Positions 1 through 7,014 of a stretch of 64,000 nucleotides of DNA are shown piece after piece. This DNA is from Ilumatobacteraceae bacterium (GTDB lineage: Bacteria; Actinomycetota; Acidimicrobiia; Acidimicrobiales; Ilumatobacteraceae), in contig JAOBWK010000012.1 of the NCBI GenBank assembly GCA_025463305.1, forward strand, positions 1 to 64,000, given 5' to 3'. Made by a program: the position numbers and the translations under genes. The first letter of the stretch is position 1. Each line of letters starts with the position of its first letter. The notes beneath the pieces are model-generated. The model was not told the origin of the DNA, did no database searches, and saw only the letters and a list, made by a program, of their open reading frames with translations.

Positions 1-328
1 CGCCCTCGGCGTTCTGGATGTCGGCCTTGAAACCGGCAGCCGTGATCGCCGCGTCGAGGTACTTGCGGTCAGCGGTCTCCCAACGAACCGACGACTTCGA
101 GTCCGGCAAGATCACACCGATCGTGCCCCCCGAGGCGCCACCGGTCGTGGCCGTGCTGCCGGATGTCGCCGTGGAACTGCCCGTCGCGGCCGAGGTGGCC
201 GGAGCAGCGGTCGTGGCCGCAGCGGCCGTCGTGGCCGTCGAGCTCTTGTCGTCGCTCCCGCACGAGGCGAGGATGAACGTGCCCACCATGGCCAGGCACG
301 TGGCGCGTGCAAATCGTCGCTGCATCAT
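1..328 (-). CDS. Sugar ABC transporter substrate-binding lipoprotein, N-terminal part (XylF/ChvE-like)
   Basis: Only the first 109 codons are in the window; the gene runs off the left edge. The N-terminus has a basic start, a hydrophobic stretch and a lipobox ending ILASC, so it should be a membrane-anchored lipoprotein. A Thr/Ala/Ser-rich linker follows, then the start of a type-I periplasmic binding fold (TIGVILPDSKSSVRWETADR), which resembles the opening of XylF/ChvE multiple-sugar binders of CUT2 importers. Two adjacent ATG codons exist (328 and 325). It lies downstream of the response-regulator gene on the same strand, behind four GTGAAC-like repeats, so it is a likely target of that regulator. 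The sugar cannot be named from this fragment. Confidence 0.85.
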   Translation of the reverse strand, partial: MMQRRFARATCLAMVGTFILASCGSDDKSSTATTAAAATTAAPATSAATGSSTATSGSTATTGGASGGTIGVILPDSKSSVRWETADRKYLDAAITAAGFKADIQNAEG

Positions 329-396
329 CAAATGAATTCCCCCTGTGTACATCGCCGCGTGATCACGGCGTCGGGACGCACAGTACGAATGGCCGT

Positions 397-444
397 GTGA
401 ACAAGTCATGAACATTCAGTTTCGGATGTGAACGAGATGTAAAC
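397..444 (-). promoter_or_regulatory. Putative OmpR/PhoB-type response-regulator binding region
   Basis: Four hexamers in the same orientation sit at 397 (GTGAAC), 408 (ATGAAC), 428 (GTGAAC) and 439 (GTAAAC). The start-to-start spacings are 11, 20 and 11 bp, i.e. two pairs of half-sites on one helix face. Winged-helix OmpR/PhoB regulators bind direct repeats with 11-bp periodicity. Read on the minus strand toward the lipoprotein start at 328, a -10-like TACTGT lies about 11 nt beyond the last repeat, the layout of PhoB-activated promoters in which the box replaces the -35. Assignment to the neighbouring regulator is inference. Confidence 0.55.
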
Positions 445-515
445 GGCCAGCGTGCGGAGCAAATCCGCGTCGAATCAGCTCGACAAGTTCCTGTTGCCGC
501 CGCCGCGTGGCGGCG

Positions 516-1235
516 TCACACGGGGGCGTCGTCGGCTGCCGAGATCGTGCCCACGAACCGGTAGCCCTGCCGGGGCTCGGTCTGGATCAACGGTGGGCCG
601 TCGGCCGCCTCGAGCTTGGACCGCAGCCGGCGCACGTACACACGGGTGTACTCGGTCTCGGTGGCGTAGCCAGGACCCCACACCCGGCGGAGCAGCACCG
701 CATGGGTGAGCAGCTTGCCGGGGTTGAGGACGAACTCGCGGAGCAGCGCGAACTCGGTGGGCGTCAGCCGTACGAGCGTGCCGGCCAGCTCGACCCGCTC
801 GGCGCCGAGGTCGATCAGCAGATCGCCGACGCGCAGCGGTGCATCGGTGGCCGCCGTCGGCTGCGGCCGGCTGCGGCGCAGCGTCGCATTGATCCGCGCG
901 AGGAGCTCCTCGATGCCGAACGGCTTGGTGAGGTAGTCGTCGGCCCCGAGGTTGAGGGCCCGCACCTTGTCGTCCTCGCGGCCACGAGCGGACACCACGA
1001 TGAGGCCGATCGCGGACCGCTCGCGGAACGCGCGGCAGAGGTCGAGCCCGTCGGCGGCCGGCAGGGTGAGGTCGATCAGCGCAACGTCGGGCCGCTCGTC
1101 GACGAGCAGCTGCACGGCATCGGCGCCGGTGGTCGACACGATCACCCGGTAGCCGCGGACGGCGAGGTTCGAGCGCAGCAGGTCGACGATGTTCGGATCG
1201 TCCTCGACGACGAGGACGGTGGTGGCCTCGGTCAC
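516..1235 (-). CDS. OmpR/KdpE-family response regulator
   Basis: A 239-residue two-domain regulator. The receiver domain (about 1-120) has the acidic cluster E11-D12-D13, phosphoacceptor D55 in VALIDLTLP and the Lys of DDYLTKPF. The winged-helix DNA-binding domain (about 135-235) contains RLTPTEFALLREFVLNPGK and ends with RQGYRFVG. The GTG start overlaps the kinase stop by 4 nt (GTGA), so the two are translationally coupled and almost certainly cognate. Downstream, after 187 bp, comes the sugar-binding lipoprotein with 11-bp-phased repeats in its upstream region. Expected role: transcriptional control of the adjacent sugar transporter. Confidence 0.92.
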   Translation of the reverse strand: MTEATTVLVVEDDPNIVDLLRSNLAVRGYRVIVSTTGADAVQLLVDERPDVALIDLTLPAADGLDLCRAFRERSAIGLIVVSARGREDDKVRALNLGADDYLTKPFGIEELLARINATLRRSRPQPTAATDAPLRVGDLLIDLGAERVELAGTLVRLTPTEFALLREFVLNPGKLLTHAVLLRRVWGPGYATETEYTRVYVRRLRSKLEAADGPPLIQTEPRQGYRFVGTISAADDAPV

Positions 1236-3703
1236 GCGCGCACCTCGCGACGATCGAGGCCGCCCGAGGCATCGCGCTCGTCCCTGTCCCGGCCCGGACC
1301 GTCGTGCTCGGGCCCGTCACGGTGCGCGCCGTCGCGGTCGTTGGCCATCGCCGGCTCGATCGGCAGGCGGAGCACCATGCAGCTCGGGGCGATGTGCGGG
1401 GCGCGCTCGAGCGAGCCACCGTGGGCGATCGCGAGCCCGCGGGCGATGGTGAGCCCGAGCCCGGCACCGGGCGATCCGCTGGCGCGGTGGTGCGGTTCGA
1501 ACGCGCGGTCGCCGAGCGATTCGGCGAAGCCCGGGCCGCTGTCGATCACGGAGATGACGACGTCCTCCTCGTTCGGGTCGACGGACGCCGACACGGTGAT
1601 CGGCGGCAGGCCGTGACGGAGGGCGTTCTCGAGGACGTTGACGAGGATCTGCTCGATGCGGTCGTGGTCGGCCCACACCGCTGGGAACGCAGGAACGACA
1701 TCGGCGTGCACGTGCCCGGCCGCGCCACTCACCACCGTGATGGCCTCGTCGATGACGAGCGACAGATCGCACCAGTCCATCTGCAGCCGGAGCTGGCCGG
1801 TCTCGATCGCCGAGGAGTCGAGCAGGTCGGCCACGAGCCGGCCCATGCGCGACGACTCGGTCGAGATCCGCTCGAGGAACAGATCGTGCGACGCGTCGTC
1901 CCAATCGACGTCGGTGTGGCGAAGCGAGTCGGCGAAGCCGCGGATGGCAGTGAGCGGCGTGCGCAGCTCGTGGCTCAGGCGGTGGAGGAACTCGCGCTGC
2001 ATCGAGTTCGCCCGGCGCAGCGTCTGGGTCTCCTGGGTGGCGTGCTCGGCGACCTGGCGTTCGAGGGCGAGGGCGAGCGAGCGCGACGCGTCCTCGAGCA
2101 GGTCCAGCGCCTCGGTGGTGACCTGCTGCGCCGAGGCCCATCGGGCGAGCAGCAGCACCCGCCCGTCGCCGGTGGCGATGCTGATGCCAGCGACTTGCTC
2201 ATCGAGCATCTGCGCCCGGTGCGTGCTGGCGATGGGGAGCACGGCCAGGCGCCGCGCTTCGGCGAACGCATCGCGGTCTGCGGCGCTCTCGCGATCGGTG
2301 GGGGTGTCGCGGACGCTCGTGCTGGCGCGCTCGGTGAGCACGTCGCCCGACACCTGGACGAGGGAGATCGTGTCGGCGCCCGTCGCCGCGCGCAGGGGGA
2401 GCAGAGCGGCGCTGAGACCCGACGCCGGCTCGGGACCGGCGAGGCGGTCGAGCAGACCGCGCAGCGACTCGAGCAGGTGGTTGCGGCGGGTCAGCTCGTC
2501 GAGCATCGACTCGCGCTCGATGGCGACCGTGGCGAGGTTGGCGTGCAGCTGCACGAGCTCGAGCTGTGCGTCGCCGGGATGGCCATGCCGATCGCCGAAC
2601 CCGGCGATCACCGCCAGCACCGACCCGTGCGCGCCGGCGCCCGGTCCACCACCGTTGGGGCGGGGCGGTCCGATGACCGGCACGGCCCACGCGCTGGCAC
2701 TCAGCCCGTTCATGATCGGATCGAGCTCGGCGTCGGTGGCCACCGAGACCGAGCCGAGCGCGCTGATGCCGAGCACGCCGCCGGCGCTGCCGATGGGCAC
2801 CTGCCGGAGCCGATGGCGCCGTGCCTCGTCGAGCCCCACGTCGGCGGTGAGCACGAGCGAATCGCCGCCGGCACCGTTGTCGACCACCATCCACAGCCCC
2901 AGTGTCGGCGTCGACAGCGAGCGCGACAGCGAGGTGAGGATCAACGGCAACGATGCGCTGGGCTCGACCTCGGCCAGCTGGTCGACGAGGCTGCGCAGCT
3001 GCGACAGCTGCCGGCGGGCGGTGCTCTCCGTCTTGGCCCCGGCCATGATCGCCACCACGTCGTCGGGATGGACCTCGAGCGGCGAGACCACGGAGATGAT
3101 CCGCCCATGGCGCATGATCGCGATGCGGTCGGCGAGCGCGAAGACCTGCTCGATTCGGTGCGACACCATCAGCACGGCGATGCCGCTGCTGCGCAGGCGG
3201 CGGAGCAGCTGCTCGAGCACGGCCGTCTCGGTCACACCGAGCGCCGCGGTGGGCTCGTCGAACAGCAGGACGTTGGCGCCGGTCATCAACGAGCGGGCCA
3301 CCGCCACCATCTGCCGTTGACCGCCCGACAGCAGCCCGACGGGCACCGACAGATCGCCGACGCGGAGGCCGAGCCGGGTCAACATGCGCTGCGTCTCGCG
3401 GCGCATGCCCGCGTCGTCGAGCATCAGCTTGCCGCGCTCCACGCCGAGGAAGATGTTGGCGACGGCGTCGAGGTTGTCGCAGAGCGCGAGGTCCTGCCAG
3501 ACGACCGCCATCCGACCACCGACCACGGACACGGTGCCGCGGTCGGGCGTGAGCATGCCGGCGATGCACTTGACCATCGTCGACTTGCCTGCGCCGTTCT
3601 CGCCGACGAGCGCGACCAGCTCGCCCGGGCGGATGTCGAGATCGACGTCGTCGAGGACGCGCCGGGGCCCGAAGCTCTTGGTCAGGCCGCGCACCTCGAG
3701 CAT
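1232..3703 (-). CDS. ABC-transporter ATPase / GAF / histidine kinase fusion protein
   Basis: An 823-residue fusion. Residues 1-225 form a complete CUT2-type (XylG/FrcA/RbsA-like) ATPase: Walker A GENGAGKST at 34-42, Q-loop Q70, signature LSGGQ at 125-129, Walker B VLLFDEPTAALG from 145, H-loop H182. Two GAF-like regions follow (about 250-395 and 410-550), then HisKA with H-box LSHELRTP (phospho-His H578), N-box N693, G1 DSGPGF at 721-726 and G2 GAGLG at 746-750. The last 40 residues are rich in Asp, Arg, His and Gly. There is no transmembrane segment, so membrane contact would come through the permease that the ATPase domain docks on. The frame is open throughout. It is coupled to the response regulator by GTGA and to an upstream short ORF by TGATG. 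A flux-sensing role is inference. Confidence 0.93.
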   Translation of the reverse strand: MLEVRGLTKSFGPRRVLDDVDLDIRPGELVALVGENGAGKSTMVKCIAGMLTPDRGTVSVVGGRMAVVWQDLALCDNLDAVANIFLGVERGKLMLDDAGMRRETQRMLTRLGLRVGDLSVPVGLLSGGQRQMVAVARSLMTGANVLLFDEPTAALGVTETAVLEQLLRRLRSSGIAVLMVSHRIEQVFALADRIAIMRHGRIISVVSPLEVHPDDVVAIMAGAKTESTARRQLSQLRSLVDQLAEVEPSASLPLILTSLSRSLSTPTLGLWMVVDNGAGGDSLVLTADVGLDEARRHRLRQVPIGSAGGVLGISALGSVSVATDAELDPIMNGLSASAWAVPVIGPPRPNGGGPGAGAHGSVLAVIAGFGDRHGHPGDAQLELVQLHANLATVAIERESMLDELTRRNHLLESLRGLLDRLAGPEPASGLSAALLPLRAATGADTISLVQVSGDVLTERASTSVRDTPTDRESAADRDAFAEARRLAVLPIASTHRAQMLDEQVAGISIATGDGRVLLLARWASAQQVTTEALDLLEDASRSLALALERQVAEHATQETQTLRRANSMQREFLHRLSHELRTPLTAIRGFADSLRHTDVDWDDASHDLFLERISTESSRMGRLVADLLDSSAIETGQLRLQMDWCDLSLVIDEAITVVSGAAGHVHADVVPAFPAVWADHDRIEQILVNVLENALRHGLPPITVSASVDPNEEDVVISVIDSGPGFAESLGDRAFEPHHRASGSPGAGLGLTIARGLAIAHGGSLERAPHIAPSCMVLRLPIEPAMANDRDGAHRDGPEHDGPGRDRDERDASGGLDRREVRA

Positions 3704-3786
3704 CAGGTCACCTCGACCGTCAGGTCATCGGGCATGGTCAGCTCGAGCACGCGGGGTGGAACCTGCGCAGCTCGGTCGTCGGACAT
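3703..3786 (-). CDS. Possible 27-residue ORF between zwf and the ATPase-kinase gene
   Basis: An ATG ORF starts 10 nt after the zwf stop and ends in TGATG, sharing one base with the start of the fusion-kinase gene. The product would be 27 residues (starts MSDDRAAQVPPRVLEL, ends TVEVT) with no recognisable domain. The exact stop-start overlap suggests translational coupling, either as a leader that passes ribosomes to the kinase gene or as a remnant of a longer gene. Nothing in the peptide itself shows function. Confidence 0.35.
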   Translation of the reverse strand: MSDDRAAQVPPRVLELTMPDDLTVEVT

Positions 3787-3796
3787 GCCGGAATGT

Positions 3797-5194
3797 CTAG
3801 CCCGTCACGGGCAGCCAGGCGTCGCCGCCGAGGATCCGGTCGGCTTCGGCCGGACCCCACGACCCACGGAAGTACGGATGCACCGGACCCGGCGTGTCGA
3901 GCGCGGGCTGAATGACGCGCCACGTCAGCTCGACGATGTCCTCCCGCGCGAAGCGGCGCGGCAACCCCGCCAGCGCGTCGTCGAGCAGGCGCTCGTAGGC
4001 CTCGCGTCGCTCGCCCAGGGCTGCGGCGAAGTCGACGGCGACGTCGACGTTCTGGCTGTCGAGGTTCGGCCCCGGCGTCTTGGCCTGGAGCGTGAACGTG
4101 ACGCCGTCCTGCTTGCCGAGCCGGAAGCGCACGAGGTTGCGTCCAGGCGGCGGACCGCCGGCTTCGTCGAACAACATGCTCGGTGGCTCGCGGAACTCCA
4201 CCACCACTTCGGTCGACGCGGTGGCGAGGGCCTTGCCGGCGCGGATGTAGAAGGGCACGCCCGCCCAACGCCACGAGTCGATCTCCAGCTTCATCGCCGC
4301 GAACGTCTCGATCGTGGAGTTGGGATCGGCACCGGCTTCGTCGCGGTAGCCGACGTACTGGCCGCGCACGAGCTGATCGGGATCGATCGGCCGCATCGCC
4401 GCGAAGACCTTGGCCTTCTCGTCCTGGAGGTAGCTGCTGTCGGGCCCGACCGGCGGCTCCATCGCGCACAGCGCGAGCACCTGCATGAGGTGGTTCTGGA
4501 CGACGTCGCGGATCGCGCCGACACCGTCGTAGAAGTTGCCGCGGCCTTCGATGCCGATGCTCTCGGCCATCGTGATCTGCACCCGGCGCACGTAGTTGCG
4601 GTTCCAGATCGGCTCGAGGAGCGTGTTCGAGAACCGGAACACGAGCAGGTCCTCGACGGCCTCCTTGCCGAGGTAGTGATCGATGCGGAAGATGCGGTCC
4701 TCGGGGAACACCTTGTGCAACGTCTCGTTCAGCTCGCGAGCCGACTGCAGGTCGCGGCCGAACGGCTTCTCCACCACGATGCGGCCGCGGTCGTTCAGCC
4801 CCACCGACGCGAGCGACTCCGCCACCGTCGGGAACATGTTCGGCGGGATCGCCATGTAGAACACGGCGTTCTCGGACTTGTAGTGGTCGAGCTTGTGGAC
4901 GAGCGTCTGCCACGTCTTCGGATCGGCGTAGTCGCCCTGGACGAGGTCGAGGCGCTTGCAGACCTGGGCGATGATGTTCGGGTCGGCGTCGGGGACCGCT
5001 GCGAGGATCGACTCGGTCGCGTGCTGACGGAACGCGGCGTCGCTCCAGTCGCTGCGCGCCACACCGATCACCGGCACGGTGAGCCGGCCGTGGCGCTGCA
5101 GCTCGTACAGCGCGGGCATCAGCTTCTTCTTGCTGAGGTCGCCGGTGGCACCGAAGAGGACGAGGACGTCGGCGGCGGGTTGGTTGGTGGCCAT
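3797..5194 (-). CDS. zwf: Glucose-6-phosphate 1-dehydrogenase
   Basis: A 465-residue cytosolic enzyme oxidising glucose 6-phosphate with NADP to 6-phosphogluconolactone, the entry to the oxidative pentose phosphate pathway. The N-terminal Rossmann motif GATGDLSKKK is at 15-24, EKPFG near 142, and the active-site signature RIDHYLGKE at 170-178. Length is normal for bacterial G6PD. The ATG overlaps the gnd stop by one nucleotide (TGATG), so gnd and zwf are one operon and the transcript probably continues into the sugar-sensing ATPase-kinase. No opcA lies next to it, unlike in many actinomycetes. Confidence 0.96.
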   Translation of the reverse strand: MATNQPAADVLVLFGATGDLSKKKLMPALYELQRHGRLTVPVIGVARSDWSDAAFRQHATESILAAVPDADPNIIAQVCKRLDLVQGDYADPKTWQTLVHKLDHYKSENAVFYMAIPPNMFPTVAESLASVGLNDRGRIVVEKPFGRDLQSARELNETLHKVFPEDRIFRIDHYLGKEAVEDLLVFRFSNTLLEPIWNRNYVRRVQITMAESIGIEGRGNFYDGVGAIRDVVQNHLMQVLALCAMEPPVGPDSSYLQDEKAKVFAAMRPIDPDQLVRGQYVGYRDEAGADPNSTIETFAAMKLEIDSWRWAGVPFYIRAGKALATASTEVVVEFREPPSMLFDEAGGPPPGRNLVRFRLGKQDGVTFTLQAKTPGPNLDSQNVDVAVDFAAALGERREAYERLLDDALAGLPRRFAREDIVELTWRVIQPALDTPGPVHPYFRGSWGPAEADRILGGDAWLPVTG

Positions 5195-6282
5195 CAGCTG
5201 CTCGTCTCGCTCGGACGGATCTCGGTGGGGAGCATCTCGGTGGCCTTGATGCGACCGTCGACGACCTCACCCTCGGTCTTTTCGGCATGGCCGCCGAACT
5301 GCGACCGCATCGCGGACAGCACCTTGTCGCCGATGCCGGCGTGGCCTCGCGAGCTGAAGCGCTGGTACAGCGCGGCCGACAGCACTGGTGCTGGCACGCC
5401 TTCGTCGATCGCGGCGTGCACCGTCCAACGGCCCTCGCCACTGTCGCTGACCTGACCGGCGAACGCGCTCAGCTTCGGGTCGGTGCTCAGCGCGGCCGCG
5501 GTGAGGTCGAGCAGCCAGCTGGCGACGACGCTGCCGCGACGCCACACCTCGGTGACGGCGCCGAGGTCGATGTCGTACTGGTAGTACTCGGGATGGGTGA
5601 GCGGTGCGGTCTCGGCGTCGCGGGCGTGGGTCTCGATGCCGATGTTGGCGTGGGCGAGGATGTTCAGGCCCTCGGCGTAGCTCGCCATCAGCCCGTACTC
5701 GATGCCGTTGTGGACCATCTTGACGAAGTGGCCGGCGCCGCTCGGGCCGCAGTGCAGCCACCCCTGCTCGGCCGTCGACGGCTCGCCCGACAGGCCGGGT
5801 GTGCGCTCGGCGGACGCGGCGCCGGGCGCGAGCGACTCGAAGATCGGCGCCATCTGCGCGACCGCTTCGTCGTTGCCGCCGATCATCAGGCAGTAGCCGC
5901 GCTCGAGGCCGAACACGCCGCCGCTGGTGCCGACGTCGAGGTAGTGGATGCCCTGTTCGGCGAGCGGCGCGGAGGCGTCGACGTCATCGCGGTACCAGCT
6001 GTTGCCGCCGTCGATGAGCGTGTCGCCCTTGTCGAGCAGCGGGACGATCTTGGCGACCGTGTCGGCGACGAACGCGGCCGGGACCATCAGCCAGAGGTGG
6101 CGTGGAGCTTCGAGCTTGCCGATGAGGTCCTCGAGCGTGGTGGCGCCGGTGAAGCCCTCCTTCTCGAGCGCGGCGACCGCATCGGCGCTCACGTCGTAGA
6201 CCACGCAGTCGTGTCCCGCCTTCTGCAGGCGTCGCACCATGTTGGCGCCCATCCGTCCCAAACCGATCATCGCGAGTTGCAT
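5194..6282 (-). CDS. gnd: 6-phosphogluconate dehydrogenase, decarboxylating (short YqeC/GndA-like form)
   Basis: A 362-residue enzyme converting 6-phosphogluconate to ribulose 5-phosphate and CO2 with NAD(P). The nucleotide-binding motif GLGRMG is at 7-12, GTSGG at 118-122, and the catalytic segment GHFVKMVHNGIEYG at about 185-198 with K188. The length fits the short single-domain family rather than the 470-residue form; an extra Ala/Ser/Pro-rich loop at about 155-173 makes it slightly longer. The ATG at 6282 is chosen because the dinucleotide-binding strand starts right there; the open frame further upstream is non-homologous and runs antisense to the next gene. First gene of the zwf/kinase operon. 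Confidence 0.93.
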   Translation of the reverse strand: MQLAMIGLGRMGANMVRRLQKAGHDCVVYDVSADAVAALEKEGFTGATTLEDLIGKLEAPRHLWLMVPAAFVADTVAKIVPLLDKGDTLIDGGNSWYRDDVDASAPLAEQGIHYLDVGTSGGVFGLERGYCLMIGGNDEAVAQMAPIFESLAPGAASAERTPGLSGEPSTAEQGWLHCGPSGAGHFVKMVHNGIEYGLMASYAEGLNILAHANIGIETHARDAETAPLTHPEYYQYDIDLGAVTEVWRRGSVVASWLLDLTAAALSTDPKLSAFAGQVSDSGEGRWTVHAAIDEGVPAPVLSAALYQRFSSRGHAGIGDKVLSAMRSQFGGHAEKTEGEVVDGRIKATEMLPTEIRPSETSS

Positions 6283-6345
6283 GACGCCAGGTTGCCACGT
6301 TTTTCGACTGCTCCATCGACGCCCTGGCGATTTAGCGTGCTGGTC

Positions 6346-6996
6346 GTGACGATCGAACCTCCCCGTCCGGCGATCGACGACTGCGTCGCTTCGCACCGCG
6401 CCCTGCAGGCCAGCCTGAGCGATCTCACCGACGCTCAGGCGGCGGCCCCGTCGCTGCTCCCCGGATGGTCGGTCGGCCACGTGCTGACCCACATCGCGCG
6501 CAACGCCGACGGTCTCGGGCGGATCGTCGACGGCGCCTCGAGGGGCGAGGTGGCCGAGATGTACGTCGGCGGGATCGCCGCCCGTGAGGCCGAGATCGAG
6601 TCCGGCGCGGCGCGCTCCGCGGCCGAGCTCGTCGCCGATGTCCGCGCCTCGAACCAGCGCATCGAGGCGCTGTTCGAGGCGGTGCCGCCGAGCGCCTGGG
6701 ACGGCGTCGGCAACACCGTCAGAGGTCCGTTGGTCGCCCGCGAGGTGCCCGGGCGGCGTCGCATCGAGGTGGAGGTCCATCGGGTCGACCTCGGGCTGGG
6801 CTACACCTTCGCCGACTGGCCGCCCGCGTTCCTGCGCACCGAGCTGGCCCGGATGACGGGTCAGTGGGCGAGCCGCAAGCCGATGGGCTTCGCCGACCTG
6901 CCCGACGCCGCGCTGCGGTTGTCGCCGGCTGATCGCTACGCGTGGTTGATGGGACGCATGGAGGTCGAGGGCCTGCCGGCCGCCGGCCTCTCCTGA
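6346..6996 (+). CDS. Maleylpyruvate isomerase (mycothiol-dependent, DinB-fold) family protein
   Basis: A 216-residue protein with the signature of the mycothiol-dependent isomerase N-terminal family: LLPGWSVGHVLTHIARNADG at about 40-59, where the two His belong to the metal-binding triad, and a third conserved region VEVHRVDLGLGY near 145. It is likely a cytosolic mycothiol-dependent isomerase or transferase of unknown substrate. The GTG at 6346 is chosen because a -10-like TAGCGT lies 7 nt upstream, suggesting a leaderless message; GTG 6337 is an in-frame alternative. Divergent from gnd. One of three such proteins in the window. Confidence 0.8.
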   Translation: MTIEPPRPAIDDCVASHRALQASLSDLTDAQAAAPSLLPGWSVGHVLTHIARNADGLGRIVDGASRGEVAEMYVGGIAAREAEIESGAARSAAELVADVRASNQRIEALFEAVPPSAWDGVGNTVRGPLVAREVPGRRRIEVEVHRVDLGLGYTFADWPPAFLRTELARMTGQWASRKPMGFADLPDAALRLSPADRYAWLMGRMEVEGLPAAGLS

Positions 6997-7014
6997 ATCA
7001 AAACACCGCGGTCA

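Noticed and set aside
18..335. + strand 105-residue frame at the left edge
   Set aside because: The minus strand gives a lipoprotein signal and sugar-binding motif over the same bases.
1304..5455. Very long + strand open frame opposite the kinase and zwf genes
   Set aside because: It is antisense to two genes with intact motifs, has low-complexity His/Arg/Asp-rich translation and no domain. Long mirror frames are expected in GC-rich DNA with strong third-position bias.
5194..6780. Extended N-terminus of gnd up to 6780
   Set aside because: The extra 166 residues are antisense to the 6346-6996 gene and show no similarity to 6-phosphogluconate dehydrogenases.
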